Origin: Symsagittifera roscoffensis
Taxonomy: Eukaryota; Xenacoelomorpha; Acoela; Convolutidae
Direction of reading: 5' to 3'
Assembly (NCBI RefSeq): GCF_963678635.1
Contig: NC_087063.1
Coordinates: 31,448,599-31,508,598 of the forward strand
DNA length: 60,000 nt
The notes under the pieces are model-generated. The model worked only from the letters and a program-made list of their open reading frames with translations, searched no databases and was not told where the DNA came from. Made by a program: the position numbers and the translations under genes. Positions within the stretch are counted from its first letter, which is position 1; each line of letters starts with the position of its first letter. This document shows, piece by piece, positions 1 through 10,190 of the stretch.

Positions 1-691
1 TAGCGGTATCATCGTTCGAGTTTTGGGGTCTAAAATTTTTTCTTGCTTGTGCAATTAAATCAATATTGTGTGTGAAATAATCTATTATGAACCATGCCAA
101 AATTTTTTGTAGATCGTGTTTTGTATGTTGTGAAACGTCGTCTTTCGTGAAATTTTCTTTAATGATGTTTAAATAACTAGAGAGTAGTGTGATTTCATGT
201 CGTACTTTCAAATGTTTAGATGTTTCTGTCGGTGAGACATTTGTTATTGGGATTTCGTTTTCTAATATCGAAATATAACTATATATTATTGCGAAAACTT
301 CATTGGTGAATATGGAGTTTGCTCTTTGTGAGTTATGATATTGGATGCTTTTTATATATTCTGAAAAAACTTTTGAAAATTCTAAATCAAGATCGTCTGT
401 TTGAATTGTATATTTTCTATTATTATGGTTTGGTGAGGTGAATTCTATGGAGTAGATTCCATACTGTTGTGTTATGTTGCATATATCTTTCAAGTAGTGG
501 TCTATGATTTGTCTTTTGATTTTTACATCTGGGAACTCTGTTTTACATGGACTGATTCCGGGTTCAAATAAATTTAATAGTAAATTTTTGCAAAATATAT
601 GCTGTCCTCTATCAGTGGTTGCATCTACTATAAAAGGAAAGATTTCATCATCATCTGGACTTTCTTCACCTGGGGTGTGCGTTGAGCTCAT
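1..691 (-). CDS. gag-pol: Gag-Pol N-terminal part, copy A (runs off the window)
   Basis: Starts at the minus-strand ATG at 691-689 and stays open for 230 codons to the window edge. It is the counterpart of the first 230 codons of the element C gag-pol, with an acidic N-terminus (PGEESPDDDE) and a helical region typical of a Gag matrix-like head. No stop or frameshift is visible in this part. The catalytic domains are outside the window. Confidence 0.85.
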   Translation of the reverse strand, partial: MSSTHTPGEESPDDDEIFPFIVDATTDRGQHIFCKNLLLNLFEPGISPCKTEFPDVKIKRQIIDHYLKDICNITQQYGIYSIEFTSPNHNNRKYTIQTDDLDLEFSKVFSEYIKSIQYHNSQRANSIFTNEVFAIIYSYISILENEIPITNVSPTETSKHLKVRHEITLLSSYLNIIKENFTKDDVSQHTKHDLQKILAWFIIDYFTHNIDLIAQARKNFRPQNSNDDTA

Positions 692-1133
692 TTTTTCGTT
701 CGATGACTGTTAATATGTAATTATTAATGTGTCGAATTGGTTGATTCCAATTGTATAAATGTACTGGTTTGTGTTTATACTGCTTTTTTATTCTTCTTTT
801 TCCTCTTTTTGATGAATTTGAAGTTGTTTCTGAGTCAGAAAAATATAATTGATCGTGAAGTGGGCAATTTTTATCTATTGATTCTTTTAGTTTGTAAAGT
901 TCGTCTAAACTGTTGGTTTCTGATTCTGAAAATGCGTTTCGATTTTTTGAAAATCTTTTTCGTGTTATTTGTCTTTGTTTCGTTATTATTTTTCTTTTTA
1001 GTGTTTGTCGTTTTGTTCGAATGTATCCAACTGTTTGTGTATGAGGTGTGATTACAAGGTCGTATTTTTTGTTATCTATTTCACAATTGTGTAAAACGAT
1101 TGTTTGTTTATTTCCTAGGTTTTTAAATGACAT
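666..1133 (-). CDS. Basic 155-aa ORF1 of the env-class element, copy A
   Basis: Equivalent of 42827-43294 in element C, differing at one residue (Ser for Asn in the segment SETNSLDEL). It is rich in Lys, Arg and Gln, with a basic stretch around residues 40-65 and a second basic stretch before the C-terminus. It overlaps the start of gag by 26 nt in another frame. The basic character would suit an RNA-binding or nuclear accessory protein, but that is inference from composition only. No family is recognised. Confidence 0.6.
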   Translation of the reverse strand: MSFKNLGNKQTIVLHNCEIDNKKYDLVITPHTQTVGYIRTKRQTLKRKIITKQRQITRKRFSKNRNAFSESETNSLDELYKLKESIDKNCPLHDQLYFSDSETTSNSSKRGKRRIKKQYKHKPVHLYNWNQPIRHINNYILTVIERKNELNAHPR

Positions 1134-1650
1134 AAGGTTTAGGATGACGGATGCAAAAGGTTGTTAAATGGTTTCTATTTTCTTAAACTGTTAGTTCTTA
1201 CGATTTTTTGGTTAGCTTAACCTGGGTCTGTTTGTTCAGGGTTGGAGAGAAAAGTATATCGATTCCGAAGAATGATTTTTTACTTTCTCGTGGCTAGTAT
1301 AAGTTAAGGTGTTAACTTACTTAATCTTACTTAGGGGTAGTGATTGTGTTCAAGGGTTGGAGAATAGTAAATCGATCCACAAGGTTCAGGTATAATTAGA
1401 ACGCGAGTAGTTCGTTAGATACTATTTTAAACTTACTAAGTCTAAGATTTATCCTGGGTCTGGTAAGAGGGGGGGTCAAGTGAAGGATGAATAACCGAAG
1501 TTCTTCACTGTTTATCCTAATTTGAATGATTAGTTTTGTTTAAAAATTTCTATTAGTCTTAGGTCTTTAGAAAGGGTTGGGTAGTGAATCGACGTTTGAG
1601 GTCGTTAGACACTAATTAAGTGGGTGGGGGAGAACAAAGTTGTTCTGTTT

Positions 1651-1735
1651 GATCCAAGGATAAGCCTTGATGATCAAATTTGAAATTTAATTAAGTAGAA
1701 AATGATTTAAGATCCAAGGATAAGCCTTGATGATC
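1651..1735 (-). repeat. Duplicated 25-nt hairpin motif in the copy A leader
   Basis: Two exact 25-nt copies lie at 1651-1675 and 1711-1735, with a 60-nt period. Each contains CAAGG and CCTTG on either side of a 5-nt loop and can fold as a small hairpin. The same pair is in element C at 42225-42309, so the arrangement is conserved within the family. Confidence 0.8.
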
Positions 1736-2067
1736 TGGTTTTAAAATTAAGTGAATTTAAGTTTTAATAAAATTTTAAATGTGTGTAAAGGAAAGATTTA
1801 GTGTTTTGGTGATATTAGTGGGTTTATGATTGCTGTTATGTTTTAGATGATGGAGCTGGAACAACAGGATGATTTATGATTACTAACCATTTATTGTCAT
1901 GCTACTAATTTTTATTTTTTTTTTTTTCAATAAATATTTTTCAAACATGTTTTGTATATTACTGCAGAGTTTTAGGAAAACGATCTTAGATCTTTTTATC
2001 AATCGTTATTGTATATTAATAATTTTGTTTAGCGCCTGAAATGATTTTGAAGATTAACTTCAAGGTT

Positions 2068-2301
2068 TTATGTTTGCAAATGAAAATCTAAATTCATTGC
2101 CAGTAGTATTCTAAATATAAAAGTTTGTTCTGGTTTTTGCCTAACTATCATATAGCTATATGGCAAATTTCTACTTTGTCGTATGTCGTCTCTGGTTCGA
2201 GGTCTTCTTCCAATTCCGGGTAGTTCTATTATGGTTCGGAATATTGGCTCTGATCTATTGAGTCGTAGAGACATTTCGATTAAATTATTGTCGTATAACA
2301 T
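2068..2301 (-). CDS. 77-aa leader ORF, copy A
   Basis: Small ORF just downstream of the LTR core. It is the same length as 41660-41893 in element C and differs at one residue (Ile for Thr after FRTI). It is Arg-rich and has no signal peptide or domain that I recognise. Two copies of a young family being open and nearly identical is weak evidence for function, because little time has passed for decay. It could be a real leader peptide or a chance ORF in the 5' untranslated region. Confidence 0.4.
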   Translation of the reverse strand: MLYDNNLIEMSLRLNRSEPIFRTIIELPGIGRRPRTRDDIRQSRNLPYSYMIVRQKPEQTFIFRILLAMNLDFHLQT

Positions 2302-2467
2302 TTTTTAAATGTTTTTGTCTAATTTCTAATCTATTTTGGTTAATTCTAAGCTATTAAGGTCTTGTTCGAGACTTATGGTCGCACCAGATGAGTTATGACC
2401 GAGTTGGTTAACTCATAGAGTAATTTCGGATAGGGTACACCGTCTGCTCGTCACGCTATCTTATTTT

Positions 2468-2798
2468 CGGCCGGATAGATTCGTGCAACTTCTTAGTCTA
2501 ATACCGATCCTAATCTTACTCTTATACTATCTAGTCTCAGGTTGTTTAACTAGTCTCTGCTAGGCTCAATAGATCTAGGGTATACTGGTTTATTGCGGCT
2601 GCTGAAGTGCTCGGGAGAGTCCAACTAATTTCTAAGTTAAATTCAAATCTCTCTGGTGCTGAAATTACAAGTAACTTCAGCACTTACAAATAAGTGGGTT
2701 GTTAGTTAGATGGATCATGATTGGTTAATATTAAATACTTTACATTGGTAAAATATCTAAATTATCCAATCATAAAATGTAGTCTAGATCAGGTTCCA
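2468..2798 (-). repeat. LTR of copy A (331 bp comparable with element C)
   Basis: This is the reverse complement of the first 331 bp of the element C LTR, with no indel that I can see. It carries the same palindrome and the same AATAAA signal in the sense direction. The full LTR may extend further left, because its 3' boundary cannot be fixed from this window. Confidence 0.88.
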
Positions 2799-2948
2799 AT
2801 ATGATAAAAAGAAAGGATAAGATTGGAAAAAAAACGGATAAAAAGAACGAATAAAAATAATATTTTTGTTGAAGTAAAAGTTAAGGAAAAGCTATTTTAG
2901 CTTTTTTATTTGACTTAAGTGCCTTGAAAGGAACTCTGAACTTGAATT

Positions 2949-3690
2949 CATTTATTCAGAAACATTGAATTATTAATGAAATTAACTTCTCTGGAAGGGC
3001 TGTTGAAAGAGCATTTCTGCTCATCGCTAACCGCCCTGGAAAACTAAAACAAGGGAACAAGTAGAGAAGTGGGATCCTATACAAAAAAAATCATAAAAAA
3101 CTGAATATCTATAATAGAATTATTGCAAAAATTTTGTAGAAAATATTTCAATCTCGCTTGTTTTCAGGCTTTCAATATCTTTGGAAATAAGATGAGACCC
3201 CATCATTATATTACATGCTAGAGTTAGGCGTCTTTTTAAAGATTCTTCAATAACTGTGGTGTGAACAGGCACAGTTGGTAGCACACCTTTGCTGGAGCTA
3301 CGAGTGACACAACTGTTTGTTATATTTTCTTTTTTCAACAACTCATCTCCTTTTTGATATCTTAAAAATTGAAAAAGCTCCTCAAACAGTTCATACAAAT
3401 TAATTTCATACATAAGAATTTTTTGTTTCACTATCTCCCTGACAGATTCTGATTCTTATTAAAATAGATGGTTCCTATAATCCTTTTCTGAAACTTGTGT
3501 GTTTCCTCGAGATGAGTTTACATGTGTTATCATAAATAACAAAAATCACGTAGGAATTTACTGATTTAGCATATCTTGTATGCAAATGAAGCAATGATGC
3601 TCTTGAAGAATACAACGTAGCCTTATAAACTATTCCCGAGAATCTAGCCAATTTTTTGAAAATGGTTGAAATGTGCTCAATAAAAATCAA
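2949..3690 (-). other. Possible minus-strand exons of an unidentified gene
   Basis: Three short open stretches look exon-like: about 3690-3475 (IFKKLARFSGIVYKATLYSS), 3450-3120 (KILMYEINLYELFEELFQFL) and about 3040-2949 (AVSDEQKCSFNSPS, ending in TGA). Each has an AG acceptor-like site before it; the last follows CTTGTTTTAG. I could not find a convincing donor for every exon, and I recognise no family. It may be the 3' end of a host gene, a pseudogene or chance. It lies directly beside the copy A LTR, so any gene here may be disrupted. Confidence 0.25.
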
Positions 3691-3859
3691 TTTGGAGTCA
3701 ATATTTATACCTTAATACTTACAAGTACTCAAACTTTCAATTTCTCAACCCAGAAATGATTTGTTTGTGGTGGGATGATTTTTTTTCCTTCTTCAAAATT
3801 TTCAACTTTTCAACTATCAGTTTTCACAAATTTTTATACAATTTGAAAGGTATTGTTTT

Positions 3860-4800
3860 CGTGACCATAAGCTCAAAAAGATATTTCATCTTTGATCAAA
3901 CTTGGTGATCATTTTTGGAGTTATGGGGCTTAAGGATTGCCAATTTACGCGTAAGCGGAGATTTAGTCTATCTTAGAAATCGTTCAAAGTTGAATTGAGA
4001 CTTGATATTTATTCTATTTATTACTTTAATGTGACTTCAAAATTCGCAAAAAATATGACTTTATACTTGACGTAGCGTGTCGAGAAATGATTTGCAAAAA
4101 CATTCAAGCTGACAAAACTCAAACGACCTATCTGAAAAGTGTAAACTTCTTGAGCTGAAACTAAACAAACAATAAACTGTGATCTTTTTCTAATTTGACT
4201 TTCGAAGTGTGGAATTTTGACTTTTAAATTAATATTTTTACACCGTTTTTCATATTATCTGAAGATATATTTCTCTGGAGCGAAATATATTTCATCTGTT
4301 TTTTTTTGTACAGTTATGGGGGTACAAAATTGCTAATTTGGCCAATTTCGGATAATATTTTGCATTCCTATAACACGCGTAAGCGTTATAGTAATCCGTT
4401 TCAATTTAAATTGAGGCATGCAAGTTGGTTTTATCATTACGATACAAGATGCTAAAATCATTCCTTCCTAGTTTAAATTAGCGTCTAGGGAATAAATTGA
4501 AGAAAAATTGAAGTATTTCGTATTTTGTTTTTCAACCGAAAAACGTTGTAATAGAGTCGGAACACTGAGGATTTTGCCCTGAATTACCAGCAGTCTTGTT
4601 GTCAATTTATATCGGTTTGCAAATTGCCAGCTTAGCTATTTTGGGTAAAAAAACGCACGTCTATTTTATCCGGTTCAGTAGTAGCTCCAGTTTGATTTAT
4701 GGCAAACTTTTAGGATTTAATAACAGTTGCTAGATGTTAAAATCATCAATATGTATTTTAAAGTAGCGTGCGGAAGAAAATTTTCAACAACAATAACTGA
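3860..4800. repeat. Diverged tandem repeat, about three units of 300-400 bp
   Basis: Three stretches, near 3895-4110, 4310-4500 and 4605-4800, share an ordered set of phrases. These are a TTGCnAATTT core, then an ACGCG(T)AAGCG-like or similar phrase, then TTGAGNC, then GATGnTAAAATCAT, then a TAGCGT(G/C)-plus-GGAA phrase. Units are strongly diverged and I did not align them base by base. This could be an old minisatellite or remnants of one dispersed element. Nothing else is seen between here and 5300. Confidence 0.35.
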
Positions 4801-5300
4801 GAGACATTTTTGTTTTCGTTCTAAAATTTATCATTTTTTAAAATTCTTAAAATGATGAATTTTTGCTTAGAGCTTCATGGTCCGTCAGCACAAGCAGGGT
4901 TTTGCACTTACACGAACAGTTTTGTTTAATAAGTCTTAAGTTTCAAAAGGCTTTGAGTTTTTAGCTTAATTCTCTAATTTCGATCAAAGATCATTTTATA
5001 AAACCATCAAAAGCAACGTTAGCGCGGAACAAAACCAATAATTAAACTTTTGTCGTAGGAAACAATCTATCTGGAAATGGCGCCCGCATCAGGCTTAATA
5101 AGTTTCTCTGACAATTGGGAAGGATGAAGCTATTAACATATTAGTTTTTAAGGTCTCAGCTGTGATTTTTATAGCTTGAGCCGGAATTTTCATGATAAAT
5201 AAATGGAGCAGTCGTTTATTTTTGTAGATCAAACAACTGGTCTGTTACTCCTGTTTAATCGTCTTTTAGTGATTGTTTTTTTTCATTTTATCATCTAAGA

Positions 5301-6505
5301 ATGTCTTTTGAAGTTATCTTTGTATCTAGTTTGATAAAGATTGCTGTAATCAGTTTGCCCGGTGCGCGATCGACGTTGCCATGCATCGGTGAAAACAGAC
5401 ACAAAAGCATGGATGAATTTTTCGACGAGCATGTGAGCAAATTAGATATTATAAGAGCAAAAAAGGCTGGAAAACAGTTTATAAAAACTATATACGAAGA
5501 CAAAAATGATTTCAACTGCGAATACATTGATCCGTCTTCCGAAAAACCGATGTCAGTTCGGAAATTGAAACCCGGTGATATCAATCTCGTAGCGGCAATC
5601 GGAGACTCATTAACCGCGGCTTCAGGCGCCCGGGCGTCAACAATTCTTGGAATCTCAAATGCTTACAAAGGACTTACTTTCAGTATTTCTATAGCTCCGA
5701 AAAACTGTACAATAATGTCTCAGACCATTTCACAGTCCCAAATGCTTTGAAATTTTACAACCCAAATCTCAAAGGGTTCTCGTATGGAATCGCATCAGGA
5801 GATGATCTAAACACAGCTTTAAACAAGGCAGTTCCGGGGTCAAAAGCGGTCGATCTAATGCCTCAGGCTGAGCGTCTTTTGAACGACTTAAAGACTAACC
5901 CAGAGTATGATTTCGAAAATGATTGGAAACTTGTAACTGTTTTCGTAGGTGGGAATAATTTGTGTCAGCTGTGTACTGATTCTAACAGCTCACCGGAAAT
6001 TTTCGCAGAGGACATAAAGAAAACACTAGATTTTCTTCATGAAAATTTGCCCAAAACTTTCGTAAATTTGGTCACTATATTCGACGCCAAATTTGTTACA
6101 GAATTGGGCGAAGGGAACCCTCTTTGCAACGTGGCGCATGTATGTTTCTGTTCATGTCTTCTCGATAACCCGGAGAGTTCCTCAGAAGCCAGTCCAAAAT
6201 ATGCTCAGCTGGTCACTGATTTGGCAAAAAGTGGACGCTATAACACCCGAGAAGATTTCGCAGTCGTGGTCCAGCCCTTTCTGGAAGACATTGGACTGCC
6301 GTATAAAAAGAATGGCGAACCAGACTTGTCCTACTTTGCACCGGACTGTTTTCACTTCAGCCAAAGAGGTCACAACGCAGCTGGAAAATCACTCTGGAAC
6401 AACATGTTTGAGAGGGAGAAGTCAAGACCGGAGTACTTTTCCTCAGAAATGCCAATAAAATGTCCGACCAAAGACGCACCCTATTTGGTTGTAGATAATA
6501 GTTAA
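5301..6505 (+). CDS. Phospholipase B-like secreted SGNH lipase, one apparent frameshift
   Basis: Predicted secreted lipase of the phospholipase B1 (PLB1) branch of the GDSL/SGNH hydrolases, which removes acyl chains from phospholipids outside the cell or at its surface. A hydrophobic N-terminus (about residues 4-20) suits a signal peptide. Block I is AAIGDSLTAASGA, with Ser103 as nucleophile. The second segment has the block FVGGNNLC and the C-terminal block PDCFHFSQRGH, giving the Asp and His of the catalytic triad. At about 400 aa it is a single lipase repeat; vertebrate PLB1 has four. The frame changes between about 5680 and 5750: the first frame runs to a TGA at 5748-5750, while homologous sequence (VPNALKFYNPNLKGF) continues in the next frame from about 5690. 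No GT donor explains this as an intron, so it is a one-base indel, from either mutation or assembly error. A pyrimidine stretch and AG just before the ATG could be a trans- or cis-splice acceptor. Confidence 0.8.
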
Positions 6506-6655
6506 AATGATAATGATTATGGCAAGTTGCATAAGATTATGAATGCTTTTGTCCAAAATTAAAACTGAATTCAAAACTCTTTTTTCCTGCTTTAGATTCA
6601 CATGGAACTTAGTTGGAGTTCCAAAATATGCGAGCACATTAAAGTCTAAAACAAA

Positions 6656-6860
6656 CTATTCTAATGTTAAACCCTGAATATTTACAATTATGTACACTAG
6701 CTAAAAAATTAAAAGAAAAATATGGTTAAGAATGAATAAGGGATGTCAAATCTAAAACAGCATTAAAAAGTAAATGATCGGCCGATGGTCGATATGAAAC
6801 ATATTTCACAGGTATCTAATTAGTGCTAAAGGTCAAAAGGTTGAACAAAATGAACAACTC
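6656..6860 (-). repeat. 3' LTR of element D
   Basis: Direct-repeat partner of 9986-10190. On its inner side, minus strand, is a modest purine patch (GTTGGGGAATG) that may be the polypurine tract. The stretch from 6861 to about 7137 is AT-rich with no gene seen. Confidence 0.75.
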
Positions 6861-7137
6861 GCAACATTCCCCAACGGGAAAAATTTAAAATTTTACAACT
6901 AGCTAAAAGTATAAAAGTCTATATACACCCATTTCCCCCTTCAAAGTAGAGATAAACAAAATTTACAAACTGCACAAAACAAAATGAAATGAACAGATCG
7001 AAAATTTGCTATCTAAAACTTAGGTTGGTATGTACAAATTTGCACAAATAGGTGAAATTTTACACAAAGTTACCTAATGTACACTAAATATACACGGAGA
7101 TAAAATACATTTCAACTACAAATGAGTTCAAAGAGTT

Positions 7138-7915
7138 TTAATTGTATTCGTCGTCATATTCATCTGATAATTGTCGTATTTCTTGATCTATCGTAAAATT
7201 TTGCTCACAGAGTCTCGATCTGACACTATATTGGGGGATTTCCCCGGTGGTAGACTTCCACGAAGTTGAAGTCAAGTATGATGTCTGAACGTTCCCCGTT
7301 AGGGTAGAATTTGACGACCACGTAAGCGTTATTTCGGCGACCAACAACTGTCTATGGGGGATTTCGCGAGAGGAGTGAGGAAATCAGATGGAGACCAGCA
7401 CAAGAAAGCAGAGGTCGTACAATAACTTGATTCGTTTCCGTGTTGCGTCTCAGGGCTCTCATAAATATCCGCATATCGGCGTTCACCATAGAACTGGGGT
7501 GGTCCCACCATTTTTCTAGGTCTGATTGTAGGTTTCGGCAATAGGATTCGTTTTCTTTGGTGTGCTGCCCAGCAAAATTGGCTCTGATGCGGATCCGGAT
7601 GATGATGGTCCAGCAAGACTGCGGGCTGGGGTCGCGACCGATGGTCCGCTGGGTACTTCTTCGCCGGTAAAACTAAAATCGACGTTTTTGTCCGATTTCT
7701 GGATAAATGAGATTTTGTTATTTGAAACATCCTCGAAGCACTCGTCGATTAAGCCGTCCCCCGATTCTACATTTAGTGAAGAAGATGAGGAGGATGAACC
7801 TGACGATTTCTGCGGGGAATCCGGAACGACGATGACTTCTGCCGATGAATTCGTGGTCGTTTGTGTGGGCGTCGGGTTTCCGCAAGTCAAGTTCCCACTG
7901 GTCGTCTTCTTCTGA
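7138..7915 (-). pseudogene. Ser/Pro-rich 3' reading frames of element D
   Basis: Overlapping fragments of 124, 133 and 69 codons on the minus strand, with a Ser run (SSGSSSSSSSLNVESGDG) and acidic stretches. Frames are interrupted and no domain is recognised. This is probably the decayed 3' coding part of element D. Confidence 0.35.
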
Positions 7916-8210
7916 GGGTTAACTCTGGTTGACTTCTTGGGAGGCGATGATTTCCTCTTTCCGGCTAAACTTGGAAAGCATGAACTATCGTTACCCTCGG
8001 TTGGGTTTTAACAAGGATCTTAGAAGAACCCGGAAGTATTTTCCTTTTGATGGCTAGGTCGGATTTGCGTAGGATATGTCCATATTCCAAAGTGACCGTG
8101 TGGTAAGAAGAATCAACAATCGCCTTTTAACGGGATTAAAATACGGTTTTCCGTTTTTTTTTTCGGTTGATGTTTTTTCAAAAAAGATTACCCCTGGTAG
8201 TCAATTTCAC

Positions 8211-8705
8211 TTAAGTGGGTCGTTTCCAATTACAGATCGGGATTAGTTTTGCTCGGTTTCCATGGGAAATCTTTGCCAGTGGGATGTCCCAGTGTGAAGA
8301 GGAGTCCATGACAGCGTCCTCGCATCCGTCCTTTGCTCCATAGTGTAGCTCCCAGTTCTTTGCCCGGCGGTCTGATATGATTGACTTTCCTTGATTCTTC
8401 CCCGATGGGTTGCTGACTGTACATATCAGCACTGGACACTTCTTCTGTTTTACTTCAATTCCTAAATTCGGAAGGTTGTCAATGCCCAGGATATTTGTTT
8501 CATGTCCTCCCTTAATAAGAAAGGGTTCTTTTCGCATATCCACCCGTTCAATTGTGTTTGGACTTTTATTTTTCCCTAGATATTGAATGTGCTCTCCGTG
8601 AAACCGCAATACAACTGTTTCAACTGTCTCCGTGAAACCACAACACAACTGTTTCGAACGTTTATCTACAGGATGGATCTTTAAGTTGGGATAACGTAGT
8701 TTCAA
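8211..8705 (-). pseudogene. Possible protease-like remnant of element D
   Basis: A 164-codon open stretch. The phrase ETNILGIDNLPNLGI resembles the hydrophobic ILG-x-D region near the end of retroviral-type aspartic proteases, but the catalytic D(T/S)G is not visible. It may be a protease worn beyond recognition or an unrelated Gag tail. Confidence 0.3.
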
Positions 8706-8723
8706 TTCAAGTAATACGTTGTT

Positions 8724-9150
8724 TTAAAAAAAACTCTCTGGGCTGGCCGAATCTACAGGTATGTTCATATTTACAATCCTTTCCCACCAAAGTTCTATGC
8801 TCAATAATTTTTTCGTTTCCAATCCGTTTGGCTCGTAAAGTGTCCTCACGTTCAAAACTGAATAGTCGTCGTCGTCGCTTTGACCGTTTTCCTTCCAGGC
8901 GTTAATCACTCAACAAGTTTCTTGGTTTCCTTCCCAGGACTCCTCCGACGGGACGTATTCACAATTTTCGGTATCGACAGAGTCATTTACAAAAATTACA
9001 GATGGTTTTTTGTTCTTTGATTTACTTAATTTTGCGGAATGGCCTTTATAGTTACAGTTTATACAAATGATCTCTCTGGCCGGACACACACTTAGATGTC
9101 CCTAAGTAAAAAGATTTCCGCATTTCATGCATGATTTGTTTCTTTCAATA
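8724..9150 (-). pseudogene. Broken nucleocapsid zinc-knuckle region of element D
   Basis: Minus strand near 9140-9040 reads CMKCGNLF, a stop codon, GHLSVCPA, then CINCNYKGHSAKL. These are two recognisable CCHC-type knuckles, the first interrupted by TAG and the second missing its last Cys. An acidic segment follows (8909-8724). Confidence 0.55.
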
Positions 9151-9367
9151 ATTAAGCTTGGTTCCTTTTTGACGTGATTGTTTCCGTTAAATGATTTAAA
9201 ACTTGACCCGTTGGTGGCTTTCGCCATAGTTAACTTTTGGTGATTGAAGAAGCTTTTTCGTCTATAAGGGCCTGGCTCAAAGCTTCCGATGGGCTGATTG
9301 TTGACGATAGTGGTTTCCGTTGGTTCTCGCTATTCTTCATATTGCAGAAAAATACGTCCCTAATCCA

Positions 9368-9979
9368 TTATGCCTCCTCGGATTCTCTGAAGTTGCAAGT
9401 GCTAGCTAGATCTGTCAATGCTCCCCAGAACTGTTCGAAAGATTCCCTTTCTCTTTCTTTTCGATTAAGGAGTTTGTACCTCTCAATTGTGAAGTTTGGA
9501 GGTTTATTGAAAGCAGGGTTCAAGAGATCCCAAAATTTTCTGAAATAGATTGCTAAAATTTTTACTCTTGTGTTTTTTTTTGAGAGAATACCCTTTCTCC
9601 TTTTTTTTCCGAGGGCTATACAGATAATTGATCTCAACTTTTTGTCCGCTTCCGCACGTCTCAATCCTCCAAATTTTTTTGTTTCATCGGATATTCTTTT
9701 AAATTGGGCGGCTTCGTAGGAGTTCATAGTAATTCTAATTCTTGCCTCCCGACTGTTTCGTTCTTTTTCCGACTCACTTCCTGTGGACTGTTCGAGGATT
9801 GGAATCTGACTTTCTGGTACCTCTGGTCCGCTTATATTGTCGATGTCGAGATTTTCGTTTGCCATGATGGCCAATTGAAATGGGTCGCTCCAATGGCTCC
9901 AGGATTGTGGTGGTTCCATAGTGTGGTTCGGCCAGAATGCAGGAAATCCGCGCAGGTTCGATACGTTTGACTGCGCCAT
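9368..9979 (-). CDS. gag: Gag-like ORF of element D (N-terminal part)
   Basis: A 203-aa ORF starting inside the primer binding site. It has an acidic N-terminal third, then a region with the look of a retrotransposon capsid (FRKFWDLLNPAF, then KERERESFEQFWGALTDLAS, similar to the helix preceding the zinc knuckle). It stops at 9368, before any zinc knuckle, and the sequence downstream is broken. Assignment rests on position within the LTRs and capsid-like helices, not on a sure homologue. Confidence 0.55.
   Translation of the reverse strand: MAQSNVSNLRGFPAFWPNHTMEPPQSWSHWSDPFQLAIMANENLDIDNISGPEVPESQIPILEQSTGSESEKERNSREARIRITMNSYEAAQFKRISDETKKFGGLRRAEADKKLRSIICIALGKKRRKGILSKKNTRVKILAIYFRKFWDLLNPAFNKPPNFTIERYKLLNRKERERESFEQFWGALTDLASTCNFRESEEA
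9964..9978 (-). promoter_or_regulatory. Primer binding site of element D, tRNA-Ser type
   Basis: Minus strand TGGCGCAGTCAAACG starts 7 nt inside the LTR. TGGCGCAG is the complement of a tRNA-Ser 3' end including CCA, as in many gypsy-type elements. The T of the TGG is also the T of the gag ATG, so priming site and start codon overlap. Confidence 0.65.
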
Positions 9980-9985
9980 AATAAG

Positions 9986-10190
9986 CTATTCTAATGTTAA
10001 ACCCTGAATATGTACAATTATGTACACTAACTAAGGAATTAAAAGAATAAAATGGTTAAGAATGAATTAGGAATGTCTAATCTAAAACAGCATTAAAAAG
10101 TGAATGATCGACCGATGGTCGATACGTAACATTTTTAGCAGGTATCTAATCAGAGCTGAAGGTCATTAGGTTAAACAAAATGAACAACTC
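9986..10190 (-). repeat. 5' LTR of element D
   Basis: On the minus strand it begins GAGTTGTTCATTTTG and ends CATTAGAATAG. It matches 6656-6860 along its length with scattered substitutions. Confidence 0.75.

Larger units (their letters stand above)
1..2798 (-). mobile_element. LTR retroelement copy A, 5' portion (same family as element C)
   Basis: Read on the minus strand, this stretch holds LTR, leader, small ORFs and the start of gag, in the same order and with nearly the same sequence as 41163-43959 on the plus strand. Its outer edge is the TTCCA at 2794-2798, the complement of the LTR start TGGAACC. Visible differences from element C are scattered substitutions: one in the first 20 bases of the LTR and one residue in each small ORF. 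The rest of copy A lies left of the window, so its integrity cannot be judged. With element C it forms an inverted pair about 38 kb apart. Confidence 0.93.
6656..10190 (-). mobile_element. Element D: decayed gag-only LTR retrotransposon
   Basis: Two direct repeats of 205 bp (6656-6860 and 9986-10190, roughly 85% identical by eye) flank 3.1 kb that reads on the minus strand. A tRNA-Ser-type primer binding site lies just inside the right-hand repeat. The interior holds a gag-like ORF, zinc-knuckle remnants and Ser-rich tails, but I found no reverse transcriptase or integrase in any frame. It is therefore a non-autonomous element or a deletion derivative of a gypsy-type element. LTR divergence and broken frames indicate an old insertion. 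No clear target-site duplication is seen. Confidence 0.75.

Noticed and set aside
737-1051. 104-codon ORF antisense to the basic ORF1, open in both copies (also 42909-43223)
   Set aside because: It is the shadow of ORF1 on the other strand; its Phe/Val/Leu richness follows from the Lys/Asn-rich sense frame.
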